A stretch of DNA of 64,000 bases from assembly GCF_010560025.1 (NCBI RefSeq), contig NZ_SAIY01000008.1, forward strand, positions 124,001 to 188,000, in the 5' to 3' direction. The translations under genes were made by a program, and so were the position numbers. The notes beneath the pieces are model-generated. The model was not told the DNA's origin. It worked only from the letters and a program-made list of their open reading frames with translations, and did no database searches. Every line of letters starts with the position of its first letter. Position 1 is the stretch's first letter. This DNA is from Verrucosispora sioxanthis (GTDB lineage Bacteria; Actinomycetota; Actinomycetes; Mycobacteriales; Micromonosporaceae). Below are positions 1 through 7,957 of the stretch, piece by piece.

Positions 1-181
1 CCGCGGCGGCGGCCTCGTCGGTGACGACAAGCACGGTGGTGCCGACGCCGACGTTCAGCGGGTCGACCGCCACCAGGTCGGGGCCGTCCGGCCGGACCCG
101 GATCAGGACGAGCCGCCGGCCCTGCAACGACGGCAGGATCCGGTCGGCCCACACCTTGCCGACGACCTCACCGAGCACCAT
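1..181 (-). CDS. BMC vertex protein, EutN/CcmL (BMC-P) family, partial
   Basis: Pentameric shell protein that would cap the vertices of a bacterial microcompartment. The gene runs leftward off the window, so only about 60 N-terminal residues are visible. They begin MVLGEVVGKVWA, followed by an LQGRRLVLIRV strand and a VDPLNVGVGTTVLVV strand, the usual start of the EutN/CcmL OB fold. The ATG shares one base with the stop of the upstream shell gene (TGATG), so the two are translationally coupled. It is the last visible gene of the leftward operon that begins at 4659. Other locus enzymes expected in an ARO-type compartment, such as a semialdehyde dehydrogenase, would lie further left. Confidence 0.88.
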   Translation of the reverse strand, partial: MVLGEVVGKVWADRILPSLQGRRLVLIRVRPDGPDLVAVDPLNVGVGTTVLVVTDEAAAA

Positions 182-507
182 CAGCTCGCTCCGGGCAGGG
201 CGGCCATGACCTCACGGATCCGGGCGGTTTCCGGGTTGTCGAGCAGCGCCGCAGTGTTCGGGTGCGGCTTGGGATAGACCTGCGAGCTGCGCAGCTCGCC
301 GTGGGCGCGGATGGCGGTCTCGCCGGCGGCGACGGCCTGCCGTACGGCGGCGAGCGTGCCGCGTACGGCGACGGCCAGGTAGCCGCTGGTGACCCGTTCG
401 ACGCCGACGCACCGTACGTCCGCGGTTTTGATCATGGCTTCGATGCCGGCCGAGAGGGCCACGACGCCGCGGGTCTCGACGATTCCGATCGCGATGTCGG
501 AGGACAT
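181..507 (-). CDS. BMC shell hexamer protein (BMC-H)
   Basis: 108-residue shell protein with a single BMC domain. It opens IAIGIVETRGVVALSAGIEAM, the conserved first strand and helix of the fold, followed by DVRCVGVERVTSGYLAVAVRGTL, where the SGYLAVAV stretch matches the usual GGGKV-type pore loop region. About 30 residues after the BMC core (from PKPHPNTAALLDN onward) form a C-terminal tail longer than in minimal hexamers. A very good ribosome site, AAGGAG, sits 8 bases before the ATG. It lies between a second BMC-H gene and the vertex gene, in the operon with the aminophenol-dioxygenase-like subunits. Confidence 0.93.
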   Translation of the reverse strand: MSSDIAIGIVETRGVVALSAGIEAMIKTADVRCVGVERVTSGYLAVAVRGTLAAVRQAVAAGETAIRAHGELRSSQVYPKPHPNTAALLDNPETARIREVMAALPGAS

Positions 508-530
508 GTCTGATTCTCCTTACCGGTGGG

Positions 531-821
531 TCAGTTGCCGACGAGTTGGGGGTCGGCCGCCAGCGCGCTGACGGCGTCGCAGGGGCTGGCGAAGACGATC
601 GAACGCACCGATCGGCTCTTGGCCCGGGCGGTCTCCTCGCCGATGTCGACGGCTTCCTCGACGGTCGCGAGGTCACCGCGTACGGCGACGGCGACGATCC
701 CGCCGCCGAGCCGGACCACCTTGGTCACCTCGACCTCGGTGGCCTTCACCATCGCGTCGACGGCGTCGAAGATGGGGGTGAAACCTTCGGCTTCGACGAA
801 GCCCACGGCCATGTTCCGCAT
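531..821 (-). CDS. BMC shell hexamer protein (BMC-H), second paralogue
   Basis: 96-residue single-domain shell protein beginning MRNMAVGFVEAEGFTPIFDAV. The pore-loop region reads RLGGGIVAVAVRGDL. This is a minimal BMC-H without the long tail of its neighbour, so the two paralogues probably form different facets or pores. I chose the ATG at 821 because AGGAGAGAGC precedes it directly and the family fold starts there; the frame stays open upstream, but that part is not BMC-like. It starts 10 bases after the stop of the alpha-type dioxygenase subunit gene. Confidence 0.93.
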   Translation of the reverse strand: MRNMAVGFVEAEGFTPIFDAVDAMVKATEVEVTKVVRLGGGIVAVAVRGDLATVEEAVDIGEETARAKSRSVRSIVFASPCDAVSALAADPQLVGN

Positions 822-831
822 GCTCTCTCCT

Positions 832-1671
832 CTAGTGGTGGTCTGGCAGGTTCCAGGACACGACGGCGCCGCCGGTGCCCCAGATCGGGCCGTAGGCGTG
901 CAGGTGCGCCGGACCGATGGCCGCCTCGGCACCGGTGGCGAAGGCGAGTGCCCGGAACTGGCTGTCCGCCTGCGCCTGCCGGGCGAATTCCTCGCGCACG
1001 GCGAGGACCTCGTCGACCTTGCCGGCGGTGAGCAGGTCGAGGATCCGGGTGTTCCACTGCTCGTGGCCGGGTGCGCCGATGCGGTCCTGGCCGGGGTCGA
1101 TCCACTGTTGGATGAGCCCGGAGGACATCCCGGTCACCACGACGACGGCGGCGCGCAGGCCGGCGTCGCGGGCGGCGGCGGCACCGGCCCGACCCACGTC
1201 GGCGAGGGTCTCGGCGTCGGCGTAGAGGTTGCAGGAGACCTGCGCCCAGCGCAGTTTTCGCTCCGGATCGAGCAGGGCGGAGGTGACGATGGTGCCGGTG
1301 TCGATCGGGAACCCGTCGTAGCGGGTCCGCCGGGCCTGCATTCCGCCGGCCTGCACCCGCGCGGCCCACCGTTCGGTGAAGTCGACGTCGAACCGCAGGT
1401 CGTAGTCGAGCAGGCCGTAGTCGTAGGCGTACCAGTTCTCGTCGACGTGCTGGCCGCGCGGGTTGGGGTCGCACTGGAACTGGTGACCGAGGACGGTGAA
1501 CCACTGCGTCGACAGCAGCAGCACCACGTCGGGTTCGAGGCGGCGCAGCCGGGCACCGACGTCCCGGGCCGCGTCGGCGAGCGCCGACCAGCTCGGTGCC
1601 GGTTGGTCGGCGAGCAGTTGGGGCATGCCGGGCAGCAGCGCCCCGGCGAGGATCCCGGTCCGGTCAGCCAT
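832..1671 (-). CDS. LigB-family extradiol dioxygenase, alpha (non-catalytic) type subunit, 2-aminophenol 1,6-dioxygenase-like
   Basis: 279-residue class III extradiol dioxygenase subunit resembling AmnA of 2-aminophenol 1,6-dioxygenase. It starts MADRTGILAGALLPGMPQLL. At the place where catalytic subunits carry the SPHPPH histidines, this protein has LPGMPQ, and the second site reads STQWFTVLGHQ. This is the pattern of the structural alpha subunit, which does not bind iron. The start at 1671 overlaps the beta-type gene by 8 bases. Together the two subunits should open the ring of 2-aminophenol, or catechol, using O2. Pairing with BMC shell genes matches the actinobacterial ARO microcompartment. 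The exact substrate is inferred. Confidence 0.85.
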   Translation of the reverse strand: MADRTGILAGALLPGMPQLLADQPAPSWSALADAARDVGARLRRLEPDVVLLLSTQWFTVLGHQFQCDPNPRGQHVDENWYAYDYGLLDYDLRFDVDFTERWAARVQAGGMQARRTRYDGFPIDTGTIVTSALLDPERKLRWAQVSCNLYADAETLADVGRAGAAAARDAGLRAAVVVVTGMSSGLIQQWIDPGQDRIGAPGHEQWNTRILDLLTAGKVDEVLAVREEFARQAQADSQFRALAFATGAEAAIGPAHLHAYGPIWGTGGAVVSWNLPDHH

Positions 1672-2644
1672 GGTGGCTCCCCTCGGGCAGCCACTCCACC
1701 ACCGCGTTGCCGGTGCCGATGATGGTGCCGTAGCCGAGCACGTCACCGCCGACCTTGGGCCAGCCCATCGCGGCGAGCATCCAGGTGAGGCTGCCGGCCT
1801 TGGTCTCCGAGGCGGTGGCCTCGATGTGTTCGGGGATGAGTTCGCGCAACGGTGCGGTGGGCCCGCACCGGATCGCCTCCAGCAGCTTCATGTCCCACCG
1901 GTACTGGTGGTTGTTGTACGGGTGTTCCCGTTCCATGTCCTCGGGCAGCTCCGGTTCCTCGTGCCAGTGCAGGTGCGACAGCGAGTTGGAGGCGAGCAGG
2001 ACGGCCCGCCGGCCGGTGGCCTCGACCGCCCGCCGGGTGGCCTCGCCGAGCACCTCCATCTCCTCCAGCGAGGCGTCGGAGTAGAAGTACGGGTTGTTGT
2101 TGGCCGACAGCGAGACCACCGGCATGTCCCAGGCCGGGTTCGCCAGGTGCAGCGCGCCGATGGTGGCGTAGTCGACGCGTACCCGGGGGTCGCGCAGCGT
2201 GCGGGTGACAAGTCCGAGTCCGGCGGCCTCGTCGGCGATCGCCTCACCGAGTTCGACGTCGGTACGGAAGTCGTAGCGGTAGCGGAACAGGTGCGGGAAG
2301 ATCGGCTCGACGGAGATGCCGCGCGGGTTCGGTACGCAGTTGACGTGGTGACCGACCATCGTGATCCAGTGTGGGGCGTGCACGATGAGCACGTCCGGTT
2401 TGTGCACCTCACGGATGCGGGTCCGCAGCCGCTCGTACGCCCAGCGCAGCGTCTCCCAGCCGCCGGTGGAGCGCGGCTCGTTCTGCGGCGGGTTCTCGGC
2501 GTAGATCAGGTGTGGTGGGTGTGGGCTGAGGCAGCCGGCGACGATGCCGCAGCGCGGCGGGGTGGCGGTCGGCTGTGGTGCCCGTGCGGCGGTGGTGGCG
2601 CCGCCCCGGGTCGGCGGCAGCGGCACCCGGAAGACCTTGCTCAT
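1664..2644 (-). CDS. LigB-family extradiol dioxygenase, beta (catalytic) subunit, 2-aminophenol 1,6-dioxygenase-like
   Basis: 326-residue catalytic subunit resembling AmnB. The iron-site motifs are present: CLSPHPPHLIYAENPPQNE near residue 40, VHAPHWITMVGHH near 90, and a conserved ETKAG glutamate near 285. Relative to the family pattern, which normally starts just before the SPHPPH motif, there are about 30 extra N-terminal residues: a short segment SKVFRVPLPP and an Ala/Pro/Thr-rich linker. This could be a shell-targeting peptide. The ATG at 2644 is preferred over 2650 because GGAAGG lies 6 bases before it and ATGA overlaps the stop of the hydantoinase B gene. Cleavage of 2-aminophenol or catechol is inferred from family and context. 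Confidence 0.87.
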   Translation of the reverse strand: MSKVFRVPLPPTRGGATTAARAPQPTATPPRCGIVAGCLSPHPPHLIYAENPPQNEPRSTGGWETLRWAYERLRTRIREVHKPDVLIVHAPHWITMVGHHVNCVPNPRGISVEPIFPHLFRYRYDFRTDVELGEAIADEAAGLGLVTRTLRDPRVRVDYATIGALHLANPAWDMPVVSLSANNNPYFYSDASLEEMEVLGEATRRAVEATGRRAVLLASNSLSHLHWHEEPELPEDMEREHPYNNHQYRWDMKLLEAIRCGPTAPLRELIPEHIEATASETKAGSLTWMLAAMGWPKVGGDVLGYGTIIGTGNAVVEWLPEGSHHG

Positions 2645-4659
2645 GACCATCCTTCCCCGGCGAGCACCCGCACGTAGGTTCGGTCGTGCGGGGCGGTGCC
2701 GAGAATCCGCAGCCCGTCGTCGTCGAGGGCGAGTTCGTCAGCGGCCAGTGCCGCGTCGTGCCGGATCCAGGCCCGCAGCGGGGCCGGGTGTGCGCCGTGC
2801 ACCTCGACGAGGGTGCCCTCGGCGAGGTCGCTGTCGGCGGCGACGTACGCCAGACGTCGCCGCCCCCGCTGCCCGGTGTAGGCCGGGTTGGCGGTGACGG
2901 TGGTCCGCAGCCAGCGCCGTTCGTCGCGCAACCGTTGCCGGGTGGCGACGGTCGCGGCGGCGTCGACGTCGCCGGCCGGGTCGAGTTCGACGCCGTAGCG
3001 CCGCCGGGCCTCGACGACGGTCAGGTACTCCTGGGCGACGTCCTCGGCGACGTCCTCGGGCAGCCGTTCCAGCGGGTCGCCCCAGCCGCCACCGCCCGCC
3101 GACTCCATGACTAGTACGTCACCGGCGCGCATCGGGAAGCCGGCGACCTTGCCGGGGGTGGCGAAGTCGACGCGCTCGCCGTCCGCGCGCCGGATGTGGG
3201 TCACCGTCGGTGCGCCGGGTCCGCCGTTGCGCAGCCCGTACGGCGGGACGGTGGTCCGGTCGGTCTGCACCGAGTAGGCGCCACCGCTGGCCAGCAGGCG
3301 GGTTTCCCGGCGGCTGCCGAGCCCGCCGCGACGTACCCCGTCGCCGCACGAGCCGGTCCGCAGCTCGCACGCCTCGATGAGAATCGGGATCTCGGTCTCC
3401 AGCCGTTCGACGGACTGGATGGTGGAGATGTCGCCGAGGTCGACCGGGTTCATCGCGCTGGGCCCGTCGGATTCGAGGAATCCGCCGTTGCCACCGGCGG
3501 GGTAGTCGTAGTAGAGGTAGGGCCGCCCGGTGTGCTCGTCAACGCCGCCGATGAGGTTCTGGAAGGTGGTGCCGAACTGGTCGGCGGCGATGAGGTCGGG
3601 TGCCACCTGGCTGAGGGCGGCCATCACGGCCGAGATGACCCGCTTGCGGACCTCGCTGTGCGCGTTGGCCGGGGCCGGGTAGCTGACGTGCACGACGGTG
3701 CCGGGTTCGGTGAGCACCCGCAGCGGCCGGAACGCGCCGTGGTTGACCAGGCCACCGGGGTCCAGTGCCGACTTGACCGCGATGAAGACGCCCGCCACGG
3801 TCATCGCCCGCGAGGAGTTCACCACGGCCGCCACCTGGCCCGACGAGCCGCGGAAGTCGGCCTCGATCTCGTCGCCGTCGACGGTGAGCGCACAGCGGAC
3901 GATGGCGGCGTCGTACCGGCCGTCGGTGTAGAGGTCAAGGTAGTCCTCGTAGCGGTAGGTGCCGTCGGGCAGGGCCCGGATCATGGCGCGCAGCCGCTGC
4001 TCGGTCCGGTCCATGTTGGCCGCGACGGATTCGCCGATCAGGTCGACGCCGTGCCGGGCGACGAGTTCCCGCAGCCGGCGTTCGGCCGTGTGGCAGGCGG
4101 CGATGCTGGATTCGAGGTCGCCGCGGCGTTCCTCGGCCATCCGCACGTTGGCGAACACGATGTCGAACGCGGCCCGGTTGGGCCGACCTTGCTCGATCAG
4201 CCTGATCGGCGGGATCCGCAGCCCCTCCTGGAGGATCTCGGTGGCCTGGCCGGAGACGCTGCCGGGGGTCATCCCGCCGATGTCCGCCCAGTGCATGCGT
4301 ACGCAGGGGAAGAGGAAGAGCTTCCCGTCGACGAAGACCGGGCTGATCAGGGTGACGTCGTTGAGGTGGCTGCCGCCGCGGTAGGGGTCGTTGACGATGT
4401 AGAGGTCACCGGGGCGCATCTCGTCGGCGAAGTCGGCGAAGATCTCGGCGACCGAGGCCGGCATGGCGATGACGTGACCGGGCATGTCCCGGCCCTGGGC
4501 GACCATCTGACCCTGCGGGTCGAACAGCGCGCAGGAGAAGTCCTGCGCGTCGGCGATCACCGGCGAGTGCGCCGTACGGAAGATCGTCTGTCGCATCTCC
4601 CGGACGATCGAGATGAGACCTTCGGTGACGACTTCCAGGTCGATCGGGTTCACAGTCAT
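2641..4659 (-). CDS. Hydantoinase B / 5-oxoprolinase beta-type subunit
   Basis: 672-residue HyuB-family protein beginning MTVNPIDLEVVTEGLISIVREMRQTI. It holds the family blocks HSPVIADAQDFSCALFD, MPGHVIAMPASVAEI, DLYIVNDPYRGGSHLNDVTLI and ESAGGGGWGDPLERLPE. HyuA/HyuB pairs use ATP to open or carboxylate cyclic amides and related substrates (hydantoins, 5-oxoproline, acetophenone). The partner HyuA gene is not adjacent but at 10879-12888 in the other operon. About 75 residues beyond the usual C-terminus (from RTTVTANPAYTGQRG) form an extra tail. It is the first gene of the BMC operon; the ATG at 4659 fits the family start, and the longer upstream frame overlaps the divergent regulator. The substrate is unknown. 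Confidence 0.9.
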   Translation of the reverse strand: MTVNPIDLEVVTEGLISIVREMRQTIFRTAHSPVIADAQDFSCALFDPQGQMVAQGRDMPGHVIAMPASVAEIFADFADEMRPGDLYIVNDPYRGGSHLNDVTLISPVFVDGKLFLFPCVRMHWADIGGMTPGSVSGQATEILQEGLRIPPIRLIEQGRPNRAAFDIVFANVRMAEERRGDLESSIAACHTAERRLRELVARHGVDLIGESVAANMDRTEQRLRAMIRALPDGTYRYEDYLDLYTDGRYDAAIVRCALTVDGDEIEADFRGSSGQVAAVVNSSRAMTVAGVFIAVKSALDPGGLVNHGAFRPLRVLTEPGTVVHVSYPAPANAHSEVRKRVISAVMAALSQVAPDLIAADQFGTTFQNLIGGVDEHTGRPYLYYDYPAGGNGGFLESDGPSAMNPVDLGDISTIQSVERLETEIPILIEACELRTGSCGDGVRRGGLGSRRETRLLASGGAYSVQTDRTTVPPYGLRNGGPGAPTVTHIRRADGERVDFATPGKVAGFPMRAGDVLVMESAGGGGWGDPLERLPEDVAEDVAQEYLTVVEARRRYGVELDPAGDVDAAATVATRQRLRDERRWLRTTVTANPAYTGQRGRRRLAYVAADSDLAEGTLVEVHGAHPAPLRAWIRHDAALAADELALDDDGLRILGTAPHDRTYVRVLAGEGWS

Positions 4660-4703
4660 GCGGATGCCTCGCTGGGTTCCGGCTCGATCCCGGTGGACTG
4701 GAC

Positions 4704-4731
4704 CATATTGTGGTCCTAGGGTTATATTATG
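4704..4731. promoter_or_regulatory. Putative IclR operator between hyuB-type gene and iclR
   Basis: AT-rich inverted repeat CATATT-N16-ATTATG (one mismatch between arms) in an otherwise GC-rich intergenic region. It sits 44 bases ahead of the hydantoinase B start and 31 bases before the divergent IclR start. Its left 12 bases, CATATTGTGGTC, are repeated exactly at 15636-15647 before the other operon, with the second arm at the same spacing. This makes it the best candidate for the IclR binding site. The regulator assignment is inferred from position. Confidence 0.7.
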
Positions 4732-4762
4732 AAACCTAGCAACCGAGAGGGTGGGAAGCAAG

Positions 4763-5587
4763 ATGTCGTACGCCACTGACCCCGGCCCGGAGGACGGACC
4801 GGCCCCCCGCGAGTCCGGCACGCAGGCGCTGGACCGCGCGCTCAACGTGCTGCTCGCCTTCCGCGGCACCGACACCGAGCGCAAGGTCAGTGACGTCAGC
4901 CGCGAACTCGGTCTGCACAAGTCGACCGCCAGCCGGCTGTTCCGCGCCCTCGCCGACGCCGGTTTCCTGCAGCGCAACGAGGAGAACGGGAACTACCGCC
5001 TCGGGGTCACCGTCTTCGAACTCGGCGCCCGCTACCTCGCCGGCCTCGACCTGCACGCCGTCGCCCGCCCCCTGGTGCACCGGCTGGCCGAGGAGGAGGG
5101 CGAGAGCGTCAACCTGTCGGTCCTGGAGGGCCTCGACGCGATCTCGATCCACGTCGTGCAGGGCACCCGCAACCTGCAGCTCGTCTCCCGGCTCGGCCGC
5201 CGCATCCCGCTGTGGTGCAGCGCCGCCGGCAAGGCCCTGCTGATCGACCAGGACGAGGCGCACCTGCGCAGCACGCTGGCCAGCGCACCGTTCACCGCCC
5301 TGACCGCCAACACGATCACCGACCTGGACACGTTCGTCGCCCGGATGGCGACCGTCCGGCAGCAGGGCTGGGCCCTCAACGACCAGGAGAGCGAGGAGGG
5401 ACTGCGGGTCGTGGCCGCGCCGGTCCGCGACCGCCACGGCCGGGTCACCGGCGCGATAAGCGTGTCCGGCCCGATCTTCCGGCTCGACGAGGCACGGGTG
5501 GCGGAACTCGCCGCGGCGGCCTGCCGGACCGCCGACGAGTTGTCCCGGCAGCTCGGGTACGGCTTCGGCGACGTCTGGGGCGACTGA
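4763..5587 (+). CDS. IclR-family transcriptional regulator
   Basis: 274-residue IclR regulator. The N-terminal winged helix spans about residues 15-75 (ALDRALNVLLAF, then SDVSRELGLHKSTASRLFRAL). The effector domain follows, with the family block SRLGRRIPLWCSAAGKALL and the closing GAISVSGPIFRLDEAR. IclR proteins usually respond to aromatic or small organic acids and often control neighbouring catabolic genes. It diverges from the BMC operon and converges on the ThDP gene, whose 3' end is only 5 bases away. The ATG at 4763 follows GGGAAG; an earlier in-frame GTG at 4751 has its purine tract too close. Confidence 0.93.
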   Translation: MSYATDPGPEDGPAPRESGTQALDRALNVLLAFRGTDTERKVSDVSRELGLHKSTASRLFRALADAGFLQRNEENGNYRLGVTVFELGARYLAGLDLHAVARPLVHRLAEEEGESVNLSVLEGLDAISIHVVQGTRNLQLVSRLGRRIPLWCSAAGKALLIDQDEAHLRSTLASAPFTALTANTITDLDTFVARMATVRQQGWALNDQESEEGLRVVAAPVRDRHGRVTGAISVSGPIFRLDEARVAELAAAACRTADELSRQLGYGFGDVWGD

Positions 5588-5592
5588 CCCGG

Positions 5593-7211
5593 TCAAAACT
5601 TCTCCTGCACCACGTCGGGGCGTACCCGCACGTGCAGCACGGCCGGCCCGGTCAGCGGCAGCACCTCGTCGAAGGCGGCCTGCGCGCCCGCCTCGTCGGT
5701 GACGGTCCACGCCGGCACCCCGAGCGCGCGGGCCACCGCGGCGAGGTCCCGTTCGGGGAACCGGGCAAGGTCCGGGTCGACCCGCGCGGGGCGAGCTTGC
5801 GCACCTCCGCGCCGTACGCGGCGTCGTCGAGCAGCACCAGCAGCACCGGCGCGCCGACCCGGGCCAGAGTGTCCAACTCGCCGAGCCCGGTGAGCAGGCT
5901 GCCGTCGCCCTCGAAGGCGACCACCGGCCGGTCGGGACGACCCACGGCGGCACCCACCGCGAACGGCAGCCCGACGCCGATGCTGCCGAACTCCCAGGGC
6001 GCGACGAACGACCGGTCGGTGGCGGCCGAGTCGAGCAGCAGGTTGGGCCAGCCGCCGAAGTGACCGACGCCCACGACGGTGGTCCGTTCGCGCGGCAGCC
6101 GGCCGGCGCAGATCCGGATGAACGCGCGTGGGTCGATCCGGTCCGCCGTGGACTCGACGGCCAGGCCGGCGAACGGGTCGGCGGCCGCCAACTCGGCCGA
6201 CAGGTCAGTGCTGCGCCAGCACGGCCGGCGCACCGGCGCCAGCACCGCCGACACCGCCCGGGCCGTCTCACCCGCGTCGCCGAGCACACCGGCGGCCACC
6301 GGCCAGCGGGCCCCGATCGCCGCCGGGTCGACGTCCACGCTGACCACCACCGCGTCCGGGAAGAGGGCACCGTGGTCGGCGGTCCACCGGTTGAGCCCGG
6401 CGCCGAAGGTGACCACCAGGTCCGCCCCGGCCAGCACCCGCCGGGTCAGCGGGCGCGACAACCCGCCGGCCACCCCGAGGTCGTACGGGTGCCCGGTGAA
6501 CAGGCCGGCGGCCATCAGCGTGGTGGCGAGCAGGGCCCCGCTGCGGTCGGCGAGTTCCCGGATCGCGGTAGCGGCCGACTCGGCGCCCCGGCCGGCGAGC
6601 AGCACCGGGCGTTGCGCCGTACGTAGCCGGCGGGCCAGCGCGTCGACGTCGTCGGAATTCGGCCCGAGCGGTCGCGGCGCCCGGGGTGGCACCGGCACCG
6701 GCACGACCGCGCCGGCCGGCACCGCCTCGTCGGCGAGGTCGATCGGCACGTTCAACACGACCGGGCCGGGCAGCTCGCGGGCCGCCCGGAACGCCAACCC
6801 GACATCGCGGACCGCGGTCCGGGCGGCGGTGACCGGCACGAAGGTGCCCGCGGTGGCCAACGCGTACGGCTGCTGGTCGAAGTGCTGCACGTGCAGCGGG
6901 TCGCCGGGCGGGGTGTCGCCGGCGATCAGCACCAACGGGGTGCGGGCCTGCCGGGCGATGGTCAGCGCCGCCCCGGCCACCGCCAGCCCGGGCCCCTGGG
7001 TGACGGTGGCGACCGCGCACCGGCCGGTGGTGCGGGCGTACCCGTCGGCCATCATCACCGCGGCGTTCTCGTTGCGCGCCGCGACGAACCGCACACCGTG
7101 CCGGTTCACCAGGTCGGCGACGAGGAACATGTTGGCGTCGCCGAGCAGGCCGAAGACGGTGTCGACACCGTGCGCGACCACCGCGTCGGCGATCGCCTCG
7201 AAGACCTTCAC
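5593..7211 (-). pseudogene. ThDP-dependent decarboxylase/lyase (acetolactate synthase superfamily), frameshifted
   Basis: Thiamine-diphosphate enzyme of about 539 residues if read through one frameshift. The N-terminal domain has the catalytic glutamate in AARNENAAVMMADGYAR, and the C-terminal domain has the ThDP/Mg motif FEGDGSLLTGLGEL ending in DDAAYG. Near 5777-5792 the frame slips: one base is missing, after which the natural C-terminus (VDPDLARFPERDLAAVARAL ... VVQEKF) continues in another frame to a stop at 5593. Without correction the protein ends in an Arg/Pro-rich nonsense tail at 5652. The GTG start overlaps the hydratase stop by 4 bases. Benzoylformate-type decarboxylase or 2-hydroxyacyl-CoA lyase are possible roles. 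A sequencing error is as likely as decay. Confidence 0.82.
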
Positions 7212-7957
7212 CGCGCACCCCCGTCCAGGTAGCCGCCGGGCGGGCGCAGCGCCACGCTCAGCGCGCCGAGGTACGAGTCGTTGGCCACCGCGTCGAACCG
7301 TGGACCGGCCAGCCGGGCGGCACGTTTGGTCATCGACCGGCCGACCGCCGAAGTGGCGAGCAGCCGGTCGGTGATGCCGGTGACGGCGGCCGGCAGTCCG
7401 TCGACGTCGACGACGGCCGTGACCAGGCGCAGCGCCAGCATGTCGGCCGGTTCCACCCGCTCGCCGAGCAGCAGCCAGCGCTTGGCCAGGTCGGCGCCGA
7501 CCAGATCGGCGAGGATCGCCATGCCGCTCCAGGTCAGCGGGATGCCGAAGGTCACCTCCGGAAAGGTGAAGTAGGCGCTGTCGGCGGCCACCCGCAGGTC
7601 ACTGGCGAGCCCGAGGACGGCGCCCGAGCCGATCGCCGGGCCGTTGAAGGCCGCGACGGTGGTCTGCTCCAGCCGGTACCAGCGCTCCACCAGCTCGGCG
7701 GTGCGCCGCTGGACGTACATGGTGGTCTCGGCGTCGAGGCCGGCCAGCTCGTGCAGGTCGGTGCCGGCGCAGAACACCGTGCCGTCGCCGGTGAGCACCA
7801 CCACCTCGACCGTGCGGTCGCGGCCGAGTTCGTGCAGCACGTCCTCGAGACGGGCGAGCATGCGCAGGTCGAAGCTGTTGCGCCGGGACGGCCGGTGCAG
7901 CGTCACCCGGGCCAACCGGCCCGAGCGGTGCACCAGCACGGACTGGTCACCTGTCAT
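7208..7957 (-). CDS. Enoyl-CoA hydratase/isomerase family protein
   Basis: 249-residue crotonase-fold protein. Oxyanion-hole strands are visible in VFCAGTDLHELAG (about residue 62) and AAFNGPAIGSGAVLGLASDLRVA (about 105). The catalytic glutamate is present in FTFPEVTFGIP (about 137). The usual GGG of the second motif is GSG here, a tolerated variation. It overlaps both neighbours by 4 bases, so it is made together with the acyl-CoA ligase and the lyase-family enzyme of the same operon. It should act on an unsaturated or cyclic acyl-CoA formed from the imported substrate. The actual substrate is not evident. Confidence 0.9.
   Translation of the reverse strand: MTGDQSVLVHRSGRLARVTLHRPSRRNSFDLRMLARLEDVLHELGRDRTVEVVVLTGDGTVFCAGTDLHELAGLDAETTMYVQRRTAELVERWYRLEQTTVAAFNGPAIGSGAVLGLASDLRVAADSAYFTFPEVTFGIPLTWSGMAILADLVGADLAKRWLLLGERVEPADMLALRLVTAVVDVDGLPAAVTGITDRLLATSAVGRSMTKRAARLAGPRFDAVANDSYLGALSVALRPPGGYLDGGAR

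Noticed and set aside
526..4719. Long plus-strand open frames opposite the BMC and hydantoinase genes (for example 526-1722 and 3196-4719)
   Set aside because: They are mirror frames of high-GC genes: no family motifs, no ribosome sites, and Arg/Gly/Asp-rich composition.
4660..4977. N-terminal extension of hydantoinase B to 4977
   Set aside because: It would overlap the divergent iclR gene, lacks family similarity, and the ATG at 4659 fits the family start.
5777..5792. Programmed -1 frameshifting in the ThDP gene
   Set aside because: No slippery heptamer or downstream structure is evident, and the enzyme family is not known to use it; a plain indel is simpler.
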